From an uncultured bacterium (GTDB lineage Bacteria > Cyanobacteriota > Vampirovibrionia > Gastranaerophilales > Gastranaerophilaceae), in NCBI GenBank assembly GCA_900547155.1, contig URFH01000003.1, positions 1-64,000 on the forward strand: DNA of 64,000 bases, in the 5' to 3' direction. Below are positions 1 to 9,275 of the stretch, one piece after another; within the stretch, counting starts at the first letter, position 1; each line of letters opens with the position of its first letter. The position numbers and the translations under genes were made by a program. The notes under the pieces were generated by a model. That model was not told where the DNA came from. It searched no databases and saw only the letters and a program-made list of their open reading frames with translations.

Positions 1-87
1 AAGGTTAGGAAGTTAGGTAGGTTAGTGTGAAAGTCTCATCTTATTTAAATCTTTGTGTTTATTTAATGCTTGGTTTGTTTTGTCTTA

Positions 88-139
88 CGTATATATAAAG
101 TATATACGAAACTAAAAATTGCAGACTTTAGTATATACT
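88..139. promoter_or_regulatory. Two GTATATAC palindromes upstream of the HNH gene
   Basis: An inverted repeat with 8-bp arms (cgtatata/tatatacg, 5-bp spacer) lies at 88-108 and a perfect 10-bp palindrome agtatatact at 130-139. They sit 60-115 bp before the ATG at 202. The same GTATATAC core recurs before the genes starting at 16659 and 25073, and as ATATATAC before 45009, so an operator or shared promoter element is plausible. A role is inference; AT-rich palindromes also arise by chance. Confidence 0.4.
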
Positions 140-201
140 GTTACAAAACTTTACATTTTCATAATAATGGCAAAAATTTTATTTACGTGTTTTAAGTCAG
201 T

Positions 202-2226
202 ATGAAAATTCTGCCGGTAATTAATTCCCACTTTTTAATAAAACCGCTATCTGCGCCCACATTTCCAGCTCAAACCATGCCAGAGGGCAAGGAACTACTG
301 CTGCCTGCGGGATATTATAAACCTGTTTCATTTGGCGCAATGGTCAACCCCGAGTTTGAAAACGAATTGAAAGCGCTGCATGATGTAAGATGTCCTGTGT
401 GCAGCAAAAAAATGCTGTCCTATGAGGATTTGCAGTATATAGGAATCGAAATCTCCAGAGTTGAAACAGCAGAGGATTTTTTGAGGGTGTTGAAAAACCA
501 TCAGGAAAATATCCCTGCATTTGCAGAACGCTTATTGCGCAAGGCTGATGAGCTTCTCCAAAAAATGCCGGAAATTGAACCAACTGGCTTTGCGAATATT
601 CTTAGCGGAGAAGCATCGAAAAAGATTGATTTTGCTTTGCGTGATGGTATTGCTCTGATTAACGAAAAGCAAAATCAAAAAATTTTCTCTGACAGCGATG
701 AGGTCCTGGCTGACGAGTGCAAAATGAGGCTGGCTGAGCTCACGCAACAGCGGGATAAACGCCGAGTCGTTACAGATGTTAAAAAAATCCTCGGCGAAAC
801 CGTTGCAGTGATGGAAAATCCTGAAAAATGGGAAATTTATGACTCTATTAAAAAAGAAATAATAAAACGTTCAAATTACAAATCTCTCTTCCGCTATGGT
901 GCTTTTGATTCCGGTAAAAGACTGAAAATTATACTTGAAAACCTCTTTTCAAACTCTGAAATCAACCTGCGGAAAGTGCAGGAAAAACTCCCGTTTGATA
1001 AAGAGAAAAATTTCAATGTAATTATGTTGTGCAAGGGCTGCAACTTCGATAAACAGGCGTTTCTACGGGCGCTTTATAACGGAAATGAACAAACTGATGA
1101 AAATTTTAAAGCATATCTCGCTGATATAACCCGTGAAATTGTTAAGGGGAATATTTCTGCTAACAAAATGTATCCTATTGAACTTAACGGTCTTCTTAAA
1201 AAGCTCTCTAACGGGCGCCTCGTGCCTTTTGAAGATGAAAAATTAAAATTTGATATAAAGATGAAAAATTTTAGGGATTTTCATGAAGAAATTGACTTTA
1301 AACCTGTCAAAATAAGCGGCATACCCTGCGCTTGCTGCGGAATATCAACAATTACCCACGAGGAAAAATGCGCTTTGATGGAGAAAATTAAAAATGCGCC
1401 TGATTTAAAAAGCATACTTTCGATTATGAACGGGGTTAGCGGATTTATTCATGAAAAATACAGGCCGCTTTTGGAGATTGCTGAAAACGGGGTTAATGAA
1501 AACCTTACTGAAAGGGAAATTCTTTTCAGAATGAGGCTGTATGAGCAGCAGAACCTGAATAATGCGCTGGAAAAGGCTGCTGAAAAACTGGAAAAAGTTG
1601 CAGAACTGAGGAAACTTCCCCCGTCGTATTCCGCTCATATCGAGGAGTTTAGGGAACTTATTAAAACCAAATATTATGACTACGACTACCTGAAAGAGTT
1701 TCCTTATGAAGAATATAAAAACGATGTTAAAAATATAGTGCGAAAACTCGGGCAGTATGATGAAAAACGCATCCGTTCAATGGCAAAAGAACCTGTACGT
1801 GCCGCGTCTTCAGAACAATTGCTGCTTTTCCCGCTGGGTTCAACAACCTATAAGGTCGGCTCTGCCTTAAAATGTGTTATGCAGGATATTTTGAAACGCT
1901 CAACGGCTACAATTGACCATCTTCAGCCAAAAAACAAAGGCGGAAGTAATGAAATTGAGAATCTTGCGGTGCTTTGCGATGATTGCAACAAGCGCAAATC
2001 AGATTACGAATTCCCGATATGGCTGAAAATCAATCCCCGCATGAAACACAACTATAAAAAATATTTTAATAAAATTGACGAACTGGTAGCCAGAGGCGAA
2101 CTAAAGGGGTACGAAAGCTACCTTGCAAAACAAAAAAAATACATAAAAGACCTTACCGGCTGGCTTGTGAATGCTCAGGTGAAATCGGATTATGCTTTTA
2201 AAAGCGATTCGACTTCGCGTTTGTAG
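202..2226 (+). CDS. HNH endonuclease-domain protein with several CxxC zinc-finger motifs
   Basis: A 674-residue protein whose C-terminal part carries an HNH/treble-clef nuclease signature: a DH pair (TIDHLQP), a GGxNEIENL segment and LCDDCN followed by K near residues 575-600. Three more Cys pairs occur: CPVC near residue 64, CKGC near 276 and CACC near 375. The segments after CPVC and CACC look alike (Cys pair, a helix starting with an E-rich turn, then a similar helical stretch), suggesting an internal duplication. The N-terminus reads MKILPVI and SFGA lies at 43-46, resembling the next two large genes on the other strand. The 3' end overlaps the convergent pgi gene by 37 bp. Substrate unknown; it could be a defence or recombination nuclease. 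The HNH call is fairly firm, biological role not. Confidence 0.8.
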   Translation: MKILPVINSHFLIKPLSAPTFPAQTMPEGKELLLPAGYYKPVSFGAMVNPEFENELKALHDVRCPVCSKKMLSYEDLQYIGIEISRVETAEDFLRVLKNHQENIPAFAERLLRKADELLQKMPEIEPTGFANILSGEASKKIDFALRDGIALINEKQNQKIFSDSDEVLADECKMRLAELTQQRDKRRVVTDVKKILGETVAVMENPEKWEIYDSIKKEIIKRSNYKSLFRYGAFDSGKRLKIILENLFSNSEINLRKVQEKLPFDKEKNFNVIMLCKGCNFDKQAFLRALYNGNEQTDENFKAYLADITREIVKGNISANKMYPIELNGLLKKLSNGRLVPFEDEKLKFDIKMKNFRDFHEEIDFKPVKISGIPCACCGISTITHEEKCALMEKIKNAPDLKSILSIMNGVSGFIHEKYRPLLEIAENGVNENLTEREILFRMRLYEQQNLNNALEKAAEKLEKVAELRKLPPSYSAHIEEFRELIKTKYYDYDYLKEFPYEEYKNDVKNIVRKLGQYDEKRIRSMAKEPVRAASSEQLLLFPLGSTTYKVGSALKCVMQDILKRSTATIDHLQPKNKGGSNEIENLAVLCDDCNKRKSDYEFPIWLKINPRMKHNYKKYFNKIDELVARGELKGYESYLAKQKKYIKDLTGWLVNAQVKSDYAFKSDSTSRL

Positions 2227-3635
2227 ATTTTTACGTTGGGCTGCTCTACTTCCGGCAAAACTTGCGGATGTGCGGCGCCTTTCAGGCTTCTTGAGAACAT
2301 TCCGGTGTAAATTGCTTCAAAATGCTTGAGTTCAACGTATTCTCCGATGGTTTCGGGTGAAAAATCCTTGAATTCTATTACAGAAACCGGATGGCGCTGC
2401 GAATATGCTTTTAAACTGCCGCCAACAAGGGCATTGTATGCTTTGTAATCATTTGTGCCGCCGTTTTTGATTGTGTTAAAGGTGTAAAATGAGGTTGTGT
2501 TGCCCGAATCAAGGTCGCTTTCTGTGGAATTGTGCAGGAATTCCGGCCCGATTAAATCTGCAGGCTTGTAGAGCGCTTTGTGCGATTCTTTTTTCATCTG
2601 CGTGTTCCAGAGCTTTGTTCCCTCAAATCTGTCGCCAAAATAGTAATCATACTGGTTTGTTTTGCCTTTTAAAATACAATCTGCGTTAAAAAGTGCCCTC
2701 TGCGCTGCCGGATTGTTGTTTATGTCGGCAGATAGGAACTTTTTCTGGGCTTTTTGAGCGGATTGCAGCATTTTTTTCATGTCTTCTTTGCTCATTCCCG
2801 CATACGCAAGCGCTGTAAGCGCATGGTCGTCAAAGGCGCCGAATCTTCCGCCGCAATCGTCATGAATAACCCCTGTTTTGTATCCTTTTTCTTCTGAAAT
2901 CTTTCTTAAACGGCTTGCCTGGGGATTTTTGTCCGTAATGCTCACAAAATGCTTTGCTGCTTCGGTTTCTGCGGCTTTTTGAGCTTCGTTTTCGTTCAAT
3001 CCTGCCGCAATATAATCATTTTTGAACTTTTCAACGAATTTTTTCTCAACATATTCGTAACCTGTGGATGGTTCAAGCGTTGTGCCGGATTTTGAGGCTA
3101 TCATTATGCTTGCGCCTTTTAAATCGCCTAATTTTTCGACGAATTTGTCCATACTTTCCGGATCTACCGCAGAAAGGAAGATAATATTGTCGGATTTTCC
3201 ATTGAGCGAGAGTAGGTTTTCGATAGTGTGCTTTGAACCGCCGATTCCGATTATTCCGAGCTTTTTGCCGCCGTTTTTCTTCATAGAATCCGCAAGTGCA
3301 TAGATTTCATCCAGCCTTTTCAGCTGTTCTGCGGGGAGTGATTCTATCCAGTTTAGCACCTGCCCGGGTTTTGACGCTCTTTGCGCAAGTTCTGTTATGT
3401 CTTTTCGGGCAATTTCCCCGTATTTGCTGTCTAGCTCCGATATTGAGGGAGAATTGTAGAATTTTATGTTTAATGATTGGGTTTTTAGCGATTTTCCAAG
3501 CATATAAGCTAAAAGTGTAGGCGCCGGCACGGGTTTTTGTTGAAGATTTGCGGCAGTTGCGGTTTTTTGCTGCTCCGCTTTGAACGATTGCGGCTCAAAA
3601 CCTTTATTTATGCTGAAATTTGGTGCTATTTTCAT
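2190..3635 (-). CDS. pgi: Glucose-6-phosphate isomerase with N-terminal extension
   Basis: Interconverts glucose 6-phosphate and fructose 6-phosphate in glycolysis/gluconeogenesis. The protein (481 aa) has two SIS-type sugar-phosphate halves: GIIGIGGSKHTIENLL, then ASKSGTTLEPSTG (phosphate-binding SGTT), and later residues typical of the family such as the GGRFGAFDDHALTALAYAG and HNSTESDLD regions. Before the catalytic core sits an extra stretch of roughly 80 residues, beginning MKIAPNF and carrying SFKA at 17-20, which ordinary Pgi lacks and which matches the starts of neighbouring lineage-specific proteins. The ATG has an AGG ribosome site. It is convergent with, and overlaps, the HNH gene by 37 bp. 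Confidence 0.88.
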   Translation of the reverse strand: MKIAPNFSINKGFEPQSFKAEQQKTATAANLQQKPVPAPTLLAYMLGKSLKTQSLNIKFYNSPSISELDSKYGEIARKDITELAQRASKPGQVLNWIESLPAEQLKRLDEIYALADSMKKNGGKKLGIIGIGGSKHTIENLLSLNGKSDNIIFLSAVDPESMDKFVEKLGDLKGASIMIASKSGTTLEPSTGYEYVEKKFVEKFKNDYIAAGLNENEAQKAAETEAAKHFVSITDKNPQASRLRKISEEKGYKTGVIHDDCGGRFGAFDDHALTALAYAGMSKEDMKKMLQSAQKAQKKFLSADINNNPAAQRALFNADCILKGKTNQYDYYFGDRFEGTKLWNTQMKKESHKALYKPADLIGPEFLHNSTESDLDSGNTTSFYTFNTIKNGGTNDYKAYNALVGGSLKAYSQRHPVSVIEFKDFSPETIGEYVELKHFEAIYTGMFSRSLKGAAHPQVLPEVEQPNVKIYKREVESLLKA

Positions 3636-3681
3636 AAATTTACCTGCATGCCGTGTCTGACATAATTATAAACCTCCTGAC

Positions 3682-3822
3682 AATGAAAATGTGCCTGATA
3701 GCAGTATGTTTTTTCATATATTTTAACAATTTTAGCGAAAAAGTGCAGTGTTTAACCCTGCCCGATATTCTAATGAAATAAATTTCAAAGATGACAAAAT
3801 GAAAAGGTGCCTGATGGCGCAG
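3682..3822. repeat. Imperfect direct repeat in pgi / 3847 divergent spacer
   Basis: Near-identical segments at 3682-3704 and 3798-3822 both read aatgaaaa, then gtgcctgat, then gc.cag. They lie in the spacer between the divergent pgi and the gene at 3847. They may be binding sites or a small local duplication; no function can be assigned. Confidence 0.4.
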
Positions 3823-3846
3823 AAATGAAAAAGACAGGAGAAAAAC

Positions 3847-4131
3847 ATGAAAAAGATAGCTTTATTGACCGCTTTGACGGTCGTTTTAGGAACTTCAAGC
3901 GCATTTGCAATCTGCAACTGCCCGAATCCGAACCCTTATGCTTATGATATGAACAGAGTTAGTATTGCAAGACCAGTTGTTGTGGTTCCTGCGGTACAAA
4001 ACCCCTGCTGTAACCCTTGCTGCGGAGAAAAAAAGGCCGAGAAAAAATCTTTCTTCACACGTGTTTATGACGGGACAAGAACCGTTTACCAGAACACTTT
4101 CGGCAATTTCTTTACATCAATGGGCTTCTAA
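3847..4131 (+). CDS. Small secreted Cys/Pro-rich protein
   Basis: A 94-residue protein with a clear Sec signal peptide (MKKIALLTALTVVLGTSSAFA, cleavage after AFA). The mature part has Cys pairs (CNCPNPNP, then CCNPCC), followed by a Lys-rich patch and an aromatic C-terminus ending in FGNFFTSMGF. There is a strong AGGAG ribosome site eight bases before the ATG and a clear intrinsic terminator just after the stop, so it is probably a monocistronic, well expressed envelope or periplasmic protein. The clustered cysteines could bind metal or form disulfides. I do not recognise a family. Confidence 0.8.
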   Translation: MKKIALLTALTVVLGTSSAFAICNCPNPNPYAYDMNRVSIARPVVVVPAVQNPCCNPCCGEKKAEKKSFFTRVYDGTRTVYQNTFGNFFTSMGF

Positions 4132-4150
4132 TTTCATAATTCACCCTACG

Positions 4151-4176
4151 GCTCCCCGATTTTGGGGAGCTTTTTT
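4151..4176 (+). terminator. Intrinsic terminator after the small secreted protein
   Basis: Perfect 7-bp stem gctcccc/ggggagc with a 6-base loop, followed by six T. It ends inside the last codons of the convergent gene at 4175-6649. Confidence 0.85.
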
Positions 4177-6649
4177 ATCTGATTTTGTACAATTTTGTCC
4201 TGTCAGCTGTGTTATCAATTACTTTTCCGCTTGCGAGGTAATCTATATAAACTTCATCAAAGGTTTTTCCTAAAATATTTACATAATGATTTGCATAAGG
4301 ATATTCGCTAAAATCAACCTTGTGCCTGTAGGGGCCTGCGTAGATTGGCATTTGGGGCTGCCCGATTTCGCGCGTGAGTTCTTTTGCATATTCAATTATT
4401 GCGTCTTTAATTTTGTCGTTGTACTGATATTGCGTTTCTAATTCAATATTATCAAGCACAAGAGCCGGTTTTTCATCAACTTTCGCAATGTAGCACATTG
4501 TGTTTCCGACAAATTTGCTTCCGTCTTTGATTTCTATGCTCGAAATGCATTTGTTCATAATATAAGCGGGTGCGCTCCAGGAGTTTATGCCCGTGCCTAT
4601 TGCTGTGCAGCAGCTGGCATCGTTCCCGAGGAAAAGTGAGTGAGAAATGTCATTCATGTCGGTTTTTTGTACTTCAATCTCTGCCGTTTCGTCTTGTTTT
4701 AGCCTCAGAGCGTTTTTGTAGTCGTTTTTTCGCAGATTTAAAAGGTGGTTCAGGATTGTTTGCCTTGCATTTTCTACTTTTGGGTCGTTGTTTTCAATAT
4801 TCCAGAAGTCTTCTTTGTTGAAAAATTCTTTTATTGCGTGTATTGCGGTTTTCAGATGTGCAAAATCCATTGGCTGGCCGGCATAATATAGATGTTTCCT
4901 CTTATTTTGGCCGGTTATGAACCCGTCTTCATCGTAGGCCAATTGAGTTTTTTCTATAATCTCAATTCCTGCATTTTTCAGCGCATTGAAGAATTTTTCC
5001 GCTTCTTTTTTGGGGATTTGCGCAAAAATCGGGTCGTTAAGGTCTTTTTCAAGGTTTAAAACTGCGGATTTTCTGGCTTTTTCTGCATTTTTCTGTACTT
5101 TTACCCTGACGAAAGAATTTTTATCGGCTTCAACCCACCTGTCGTAGTTTATACCGTGCTCCTCAAAGATTTCCTTTGTTAAAATGTTCTGTTCAAGCGA
5201 ATTGAAAATATCCTTGTTGGTTTTTTGGGGATTTTCTCTGATGAGGTCGTACAAAATACCGAAATACTCACGAAAATCAAGAGAATCTATATTTTCCATA
5301 AAAATATTCGCAAAATACTTACTTTTTTCCAGTCCGAGCCTTTCTGCAGCCTTTTTGTCGTATTTACACCCAAGAAAATCATACAATTTTTGAGAAACAT
5401 AATCTTTAAATTCGGCTTTTTCCTCCGGCGTTTTCGTGTTCATTTTTTCAATAAATTCCGAGTAATCTATGCCCTTAAAACGCAGCGCAGAGAATATCAT
5501 GAGCTTTTCAATGATATCCTGCGGGTCTTTAATCGCATTTTCGCGTAGAATTTTTTGCTTATTTTGCAGCGAGTTTATTTCTTTTATTGTATTTTTGATA
5601 TCCTGAGGCGTTTTTTCATTTGCAAAAGGCCGCAATTCCGCTTTGATTGCGCCAATTTCATCCAGCTTTGCCTTGATTTCCTTTTTAATCGCATTTTTTT
5701 GCATATCTGTCGTTTCGGATGAAGAAAGCTGTATTTTTAGGCTTGAAATTTCATTTTTTAGCCTGTTTATTGTTAATTTTTTCTTTTCTTCGGTGCTTTT
5801 TTGCTCATCAGTTTTTGAATTTGTAATTTTTTGTTTGAGTTTGTTGATTTTCTTCTGCAATGTTTTGTATTCATTAGATTCGGTCGGATTCGCAATCTTT
5901 AAAAATTTTTCAAGCACCTCTTTATTGCATCGCAAAGCCAGGGTTGTGTATGCTTCTGCTACACAGTCCATTGCCTGTAAAAAATTGTCGATTTTCAGCG
6001 AAAAAGCGCTGACAATCCCGTTTATTCCTATAAGTTGGGCTGCATTTGTTATTTCACAATACTTTTCAATGAAATTTTCTGCTAGTATTTCATCATTCAG
6101 GTCGTCAGCCGCACTTCTCAACTCCTGTTTGTGCAATTTTGCTTTGCTTAATACCTCATAAAAATTGTTCATGTCTTCTTCGTAAAAGATTTTGTCATCG
6201 TTATCGTAGGATGAGCTCAGGATTTCCAATAAAATGTGCGGAGTTTCATTCGCTGCAATTTCTTTTATCATCCGGAGCGCTTTTTCATTTACTTTGCCAT
6301 TTTTACGGTCGTTTATGCAGCCGGCAATGAGGCTGAAAACCTCCGGTTTTCTTTTTAGTTTCGGGTTTTCTATGAATTCTTGCAATTTTTCAAAAACCTT
6401 TAAATTTAGCCTTCCATCTTTTTTTGAGCACTCTTCAAGTATTTTATCGACTTCTGAATCCTCTATATTGCGTTCTTTCAGGTAATTTACCGCTAAATTT
6501 TCCGGTTTTCGGGTATTTTTTGCTTTAAATGATGGGTTTAGCGGCTTTTGTGTGCGGATAAATTCATCACGTCCCGTAGTAAAGGGGCATGATGTGCGGC
6601 TATCTCTGATTTTGTAATTAGGAAGTATAAAAATCGGCGCTATCTTCAT
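4175..6649 (-). CDS. Large lineage-type unknown protein with coiled coil and Cys-Cys C-terminal domain
   Basis: About 824 residues; function not recognised. The start is placed at the MKIAPI methionine, because it matches the starts of the HNH and pgi proteins; an upstream ATG at 6664 would add five residues. SFKA follows at 40-43. The middle is helical, with a Lys/Glu-rich coiled coil around residues 255-345. The C-terminal ~150 residues look like a compact alpha/beta domain with a LGNDASCCTAIG segment and later a VLDNIELE strand, which could be acetyltransferase-like or a Cys-dependent enzyme, but this is only an impression. No signal peptide or membrane helix is evident. The 3' end reaches into the terminator of the convergent small secreted gene. 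Confidence 0.7.
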   Translation of the reverse strand: MKIAPIFILPNYKIRDSRTSCPFTTGRDEFIRTQKPLNPSFKAKNTRKPENLAVNYLKERNIEDSEVDKILEECSKKDGRLNLKVFEKLQEFIENPKLKRKPEVFSLIAGCINDRKNGKVNEKALRMIKEIAANETPHILLEILSSSYDNDDKIFYEEDMNNFYEVLSKAKLHKQELRSAADDLNDEILAENFIEKYCEITNAAQLIGINGIVSAFSLKIDNFLQAMDCVAEAYTTLALRCNKEVLEKFLKIANPTESNEYKTLQKKINKLKQKITNSKTDEQKSTEEKKKLTINRLKNEISSLKIQLSSSETTDMQKNAIKKEIKAKLDEIGAIKAELRPFANEKTPQDIKNTIKEINSLQNKQKILRENAIKDPQDIIEKLMIFSALRFKGIDYSEFIEKMNTKTPEEKAEFKDYVSQKLYDFLGCKYDKKAAERLGLEKSKYFANIFMENIDSLDFREYFGILYDLIRENPQKTNKDIFNSLEQNILTKEIFEEHGINYDRWVEADKNSFVRVKVQKNAEKARKSAVLNLEKDLNDPIFAQIPKKEAEKFFNALKNAGIEIIEKTQLAYDEDGFITGQNKRKHLYYAGQPMDFAHLKTAIHAIKEFFNKEDFWNIENNDPKVENARQTILNHLLNLRKNDYKNALRLKQDETAEIEVQKTDMNDISHSLFLGNDASCCTAIGTGINSWSAPAYIMNKCISSIEIKDGSKFVGNTMCYIAKVDEKPALVLDNIELETQYQYNDKIKDAIIEYAKELTREIGQPQMPIYAGPYRHKVDFSEYPYANHYVNILGKTFDEVYIDYLASGKVIDNTADRTKLYKIR

Positions 6650-6694
6650 ACTTTTCAAAAACATCTAAAAAATTTTTTTGTCATTTAAAAAGAA

Positions 6695-6719
6695 AGCCCC
6701 CGTTTTGGAGGCTGTTTTT
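6695..6719. terminator. Probable terminator between two minus-strand genes
   Basis: Stem agccccc/ggaggct with one wobble pair and a short loop. It is flanked by T-rich sequence on both strands, so it can stop the minus-strand transcript arriving from 6763-7308 before the start of the large unknown gene. Confidence 0.6.
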
Positions 6720-6762
6720 ATTTACTTCATACACACTTTCGAGGAATAATTAATCATTTTTA

Positions 6763-7308
6763 TTAAGCATATTTAGGAGCGGACTCTTTTATGCCCTGTT
6801 CTTCTGCTTTTGTTACACTTTCCATTTCTGCTTCGGCAGCTTTGAGCTGTGTTTCGATTTGCAGCTTTTCATTCTGGATTTCTGTTTCCATTTTCTTGAC
6901 CTGCGCCTGCTGAGCCTTGCCCGCAGCGTCAAGAGCCTGTCTGAAGAACGAATTGAATATAAAGAATTGATTCATATTAATCGAATTCGGGTTCGACGGG
7001 TCAACCGCCATTCCATATTGGCCGCCTGATTGTGCGTTCATCTGCATCATATTATTCATGTACATCTGTGTGGTCATGCTGGCCTGGAAGAGTGCTTTCG
7101 GAATGCTGCTGTTCAGGTAGTTTTGCTGAACCCCGAAAATGCTTGCCGGACTGCTCATAAATTCGCCCGGTGTAATCACACCGTCTGCAATATTTGCTGC
7201 ATAAGCGGCTAAATCCTGTAGCCTTTGTGCCAGCTGCATCTGCCTGTATTGAAGCTGGTTGATGCGCTGAGTCAATTGCAGTTTTCGCATTGTAAATATT
7301 GCGTACAC
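6763..7308 (-). CDS. Helical protein of unknown function (MRKLQLTQRINQLQYRQMQLAQR type)
   Basis: A GTG start at 7308 is chosen over upstream ATGs because AGGAGA lies six bases before it; this gives about 181 residues. The N-terminal 40 residues form a Gln/Arg/Leu-rich amphipathic helix, the middle is rich in Met, Asn and Gln, and the C-terminal 50 residues form a charged helix (KKMETEIQNEKLQIETQLKAAEAEMESV). The layout, an N-terminal amphipathic helix with a terminal coiled coil, resembles the MGLAASQARLL protein at 45009, and the two may be distant members of one abundant lineage-specific family. No signal peptide. Function unknown. Confidence 0.75.
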   Translation of the reverse strand: MYAIFTMRKLQLTQRINQLQYRQMQLAQRLQDLAAYAANIADGVITPGEFMSSPASIFGVQQNYLNSSIPKALFQASMTTQMYMNNMMQMNAQSGGQYGMAVDPSNPNSINMNQFFIFNSFFRQALDAAGKAQQAQVKKMETEIQNEKLQIETQLKAAEAEMESVTKAEEQGIKESAPKYA

Positions 7309-7394
7309 TTTAGTTCTCCTACCGTAACCAATTATTCTAACCTTACTCTTATATAAAAACATTTTTTAAATCAAAATTGCGCAAATCATCTTTT

Positions 7395-7410
7395 ATTTTT
7401 CATGAAAAAT
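7395..7410. promoter_or_regulatory. 16-bp perfect palindrome between clpP and the 6763-7308 gene
   Basis: The sequence atttttcatgaaaaat is a perfect 16-bp palindrome about 90 bp upstream of the GTG at 7308. It could be an operator or a weak termination structure after clpP. Functional role is inferred only. Confidence 0.3.
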
Positions 7411-7558
7411 GCAAAATGCCTTCAAATTAAGTCAGAACAAGCCTTTTGGGACTTTTAGAATGCTCAAAATATATAAAAAATCTATAATTATTCATCACAA
7501 AATAAATATAAAATAATGAACAATTAGATAGAAACTTTTTCAAAATTATTAAGAAATA

Positions 7559-8158
7559 TTAAGCGCGGGTAATGACTTTGTCAATCAAACCGTATTCAAC
7601 AGCCTCCTGAGCTGACATGTAGTAGTCGCGTTCGGTGTCCTGCTTGATTTTTTCAATAGGCTGCCCCGAGTTTTCGGAAAGTATGCCGTTGAGCATGTTT
7701 TTCATTCTTATAATCTCTTTTGCTTCGATTTCAATATCGGTAGCCTGCCCCTGTGCCCCTCCTAAAGGCTGGTGAATCATAATTCTTGAGCTCGGGAGCG
7801 AAAGCCTTTTGCCTTTTGTACCTGATGAGAGCAAGAATGAGCCCATGCTTGCTGCTTCGCCTATGCAAATTGTGCTTACGTCGCATCTGAGGCTTTTCAT
7901 CGTGTCATAAATCGCCATTCCAGCAGTAATAACGCCGCCGGGGCTGTTTATATAGAGCATAATGTCTTTTTCAGGATTTTCCGAATCGAGCAGCAAAAGC
8001 TGCGCTACAATCGAGTTTGCCAGCTCGTCATCAATTTCTTCGCCCAGAAAAACGATTCTTTCTCTTAAAAGTCTTGAAAAAATATCAAAAGAACGTTCAC
8101 CGCGTGATGAAGATTCAATTACCATAGGTACATAGCTTAAAACTTTTGAAAATTCCAT
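7559..8158 (-). CDS. clpP: ATP-dependent Clp protease proteolytic subunit
   Basis: Cytosolic serine peptidase that forms the tetradecameric ClpP barrel and degrades proteins fed by Clp ATPases. The 199-residue length is standard. The catalytic triad is visible as Ser104 in GEAASMGS, His129 in MIHQPLGG and Asp178 in ERDYYMS, with the spacing expected from E. coli ClpP. The YINSPGG oxyanion region is also present. The ATG has a GGAG ribosome site. No clpX or tig gene is adjacent, so it appears to be a single transcription unit, divergent from ybaB-recR. Confidence 0.96.
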   Translation of the reverse strand: MEFSKVLSYVPMVIESSSRGERSFDIFSRLLRERIVFLGEEIDDELANSIVAQLLLLDSENPEKDIMLYINSPGGVITAGMAIYDTMKSLRCDVSTICIGEAASMGSFLLSSGTKGKRLSLPSSRIMIHQPLGGAQGQATDIEIEAKEIIRMKNMLNGILSENSGQPIEKIKQDTERDYYMSAQEAVEYGLIDKVITRA

Positions 8159-8297
8159 TATTACTCCACAATTTTATTAAAATTTCTTAAAAAAATTATA
8201 CGTTTAATGCTCCTATTTTTCAAGTGTTTGCAAATAGCGCGCCTTTTATTTTATAATCTTATTACACGTAAAATTAATAAGATTGGGGAGATAAACA

Positions 8298-8630
8298 ATG
8301 AATATCGCAAGCATGATGAAACAGGCACAGCAAATGCAAAAGAAATTGCAGGAAGCTCAAACCGAACTGGCAAATACAGAATTCACTGCTGTGTCAGGAA
8401 ACGGGGCTGTAACAGCAATTTGCGACGGTCAGGGCAAATTTAAGGCTTTGAAATTAACAAAAGCTGCTTTGAACCCTGAAAATCCGGATTCTGTTGATGA
8501 TGATACGCTCGAAATGCTCGAGGATTTGATTGCTACTGCCATGAAACAGGCTACAGAACAGGCTTCAACAGCAATGGAAGCTAAAATGAAATCGCTTACG
8601 GGCGGTATTCATATTCCGGGACTGTTTTAA
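8298..8630 (+). CDS. ybaB: YbaB/EbfC-family nucleoid-associated protein
   Basis: A 110-residue YbaB/EbfC DNA-binding protein. It begins [38 protein letters not shown], the hallmark long helix followed by the beta hairpin, and ends in a helical region with a Gly-rich IPGLF tail. The family forms tweezer-like dimers on DNA. The order ybaB-recR is conserved in many bacteria; here the TAA stop and the recR ATG share one base (taATG), so the two are translationally coupled. A GGGGAG ribosome site precedes the ATG. Confidence 0.93.
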   Translation: MNIASMMKQAQQMQKKLQEAQTELANTEFTAVSGNGAVTAICDGQGKFKALKLTKAALNPENPDSVDDDTLEMLEDLIATAMKQATEQASTAMEAKMKSLTGGIHIPGLF

Positions 8631-9226
8631 TGCAATACACTAAACCTTTAGCCAATTTAATCGACTTTTTCCAGCGTTTTCCCGGGATTGGGCCGCGTTC
8701 TGCGCAAAGAATTGCTTTCCATCTTTTGAAAATGCCAAAGCATGAGGTGGAAAAATTTGCTCAGGCAATAATTACCGCAAAAGAAACAATTCACTATTGC
8801 GATATATGCTTTAATATGTCGGCAACAAACCCCTGTGAAATTTGCAGCTCAAATTCCCGTGATAATTCGATTATCTGCGTTGTTGCCGAGACAAAGGATT
8901 TGATTGCAATCGAAAAAACCAATGAATACAAGGGAAAATACCATGTTTTGCAAGGATTGATTTCGCCTATGGACGGAATCGGCGCGGAGGACATAAGAAT
9001 TAAAGAGCTTTTGCAAAGAGTTGCGGATACTGAAATAAAAGAGGTTATTCTTGCGCTCAGCCCTTCTGTTGAGGGCGAGGCTACGGCTTTGTATCTTACA
9101 AAACTCCTAAAACCGTTCAATATTAAAGTGAGCCGCATTGCTTTCGGGATTCCTATCGGTTCTGACATTGAGTTTGCCGATGAAATTACGCTTGCAAAAG
9201 CTATCGAATGCAGAAGAGAGGTATAA
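8630..9226 (+). CDS. recR: Recombination mediator protein RecR
   Basis: Works with RecF/RecO to load RecA on SSB-coated gapped DNA. The 198-residue protein shows the N-terminal helix-hairpin-helix ([17 protein letters not shown]), a four-Cys zinc finger (Cys57, Cys60, Cys69, Cys72) and a Toprim domain beginning [14 protein letters not shown]. Length is normal for the family. It overlaps ybaB by one base and is followed by a strong bidirectional terminator, so ybaB-recR is a closed two-gene operon. Confidence 0.96.
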   Translation: MQYTKPLANLIDFFQRFPGIGPRSAQRIAFHLLKMPKHEVEKFAQAIITAKETIHYCDICFNMSATNPCEICSSNSRDNSIICVVAETKDLIAIEKTNEYKGKYHVLQGLISPMDGIGAEDIRIKELLQRVADTEIKEVILALSPSVEGEATALYLTKLLKPFNIKVSRIAFGIPIGSDIEFADEITLAKAIECRREV

Positions 9227-9256
9227 AAAAGAGGCATTGTCGAAAATGCCTCTTTT
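9225..9256. terminator. Bidirectional terminator between recR and fliD
   Basis: Perfect 8-bp stem gaggcatt/aatgcctc flanked by an A-run on the left and T-run on the right. It can end both recR (plus) and fliD (minus). Confidence 0.88.
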
Positions 9257-9275
9257 ATTTATATATTTTTTAATA

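Noticed and set aside
5643..6161. 172-codon plus-strand frame inside the large unknown gene
   Set aside because: It is antisense to a well-coding frame, rich in Phe/Ser from complementing Lys/Glu codons, without a ribosome site.
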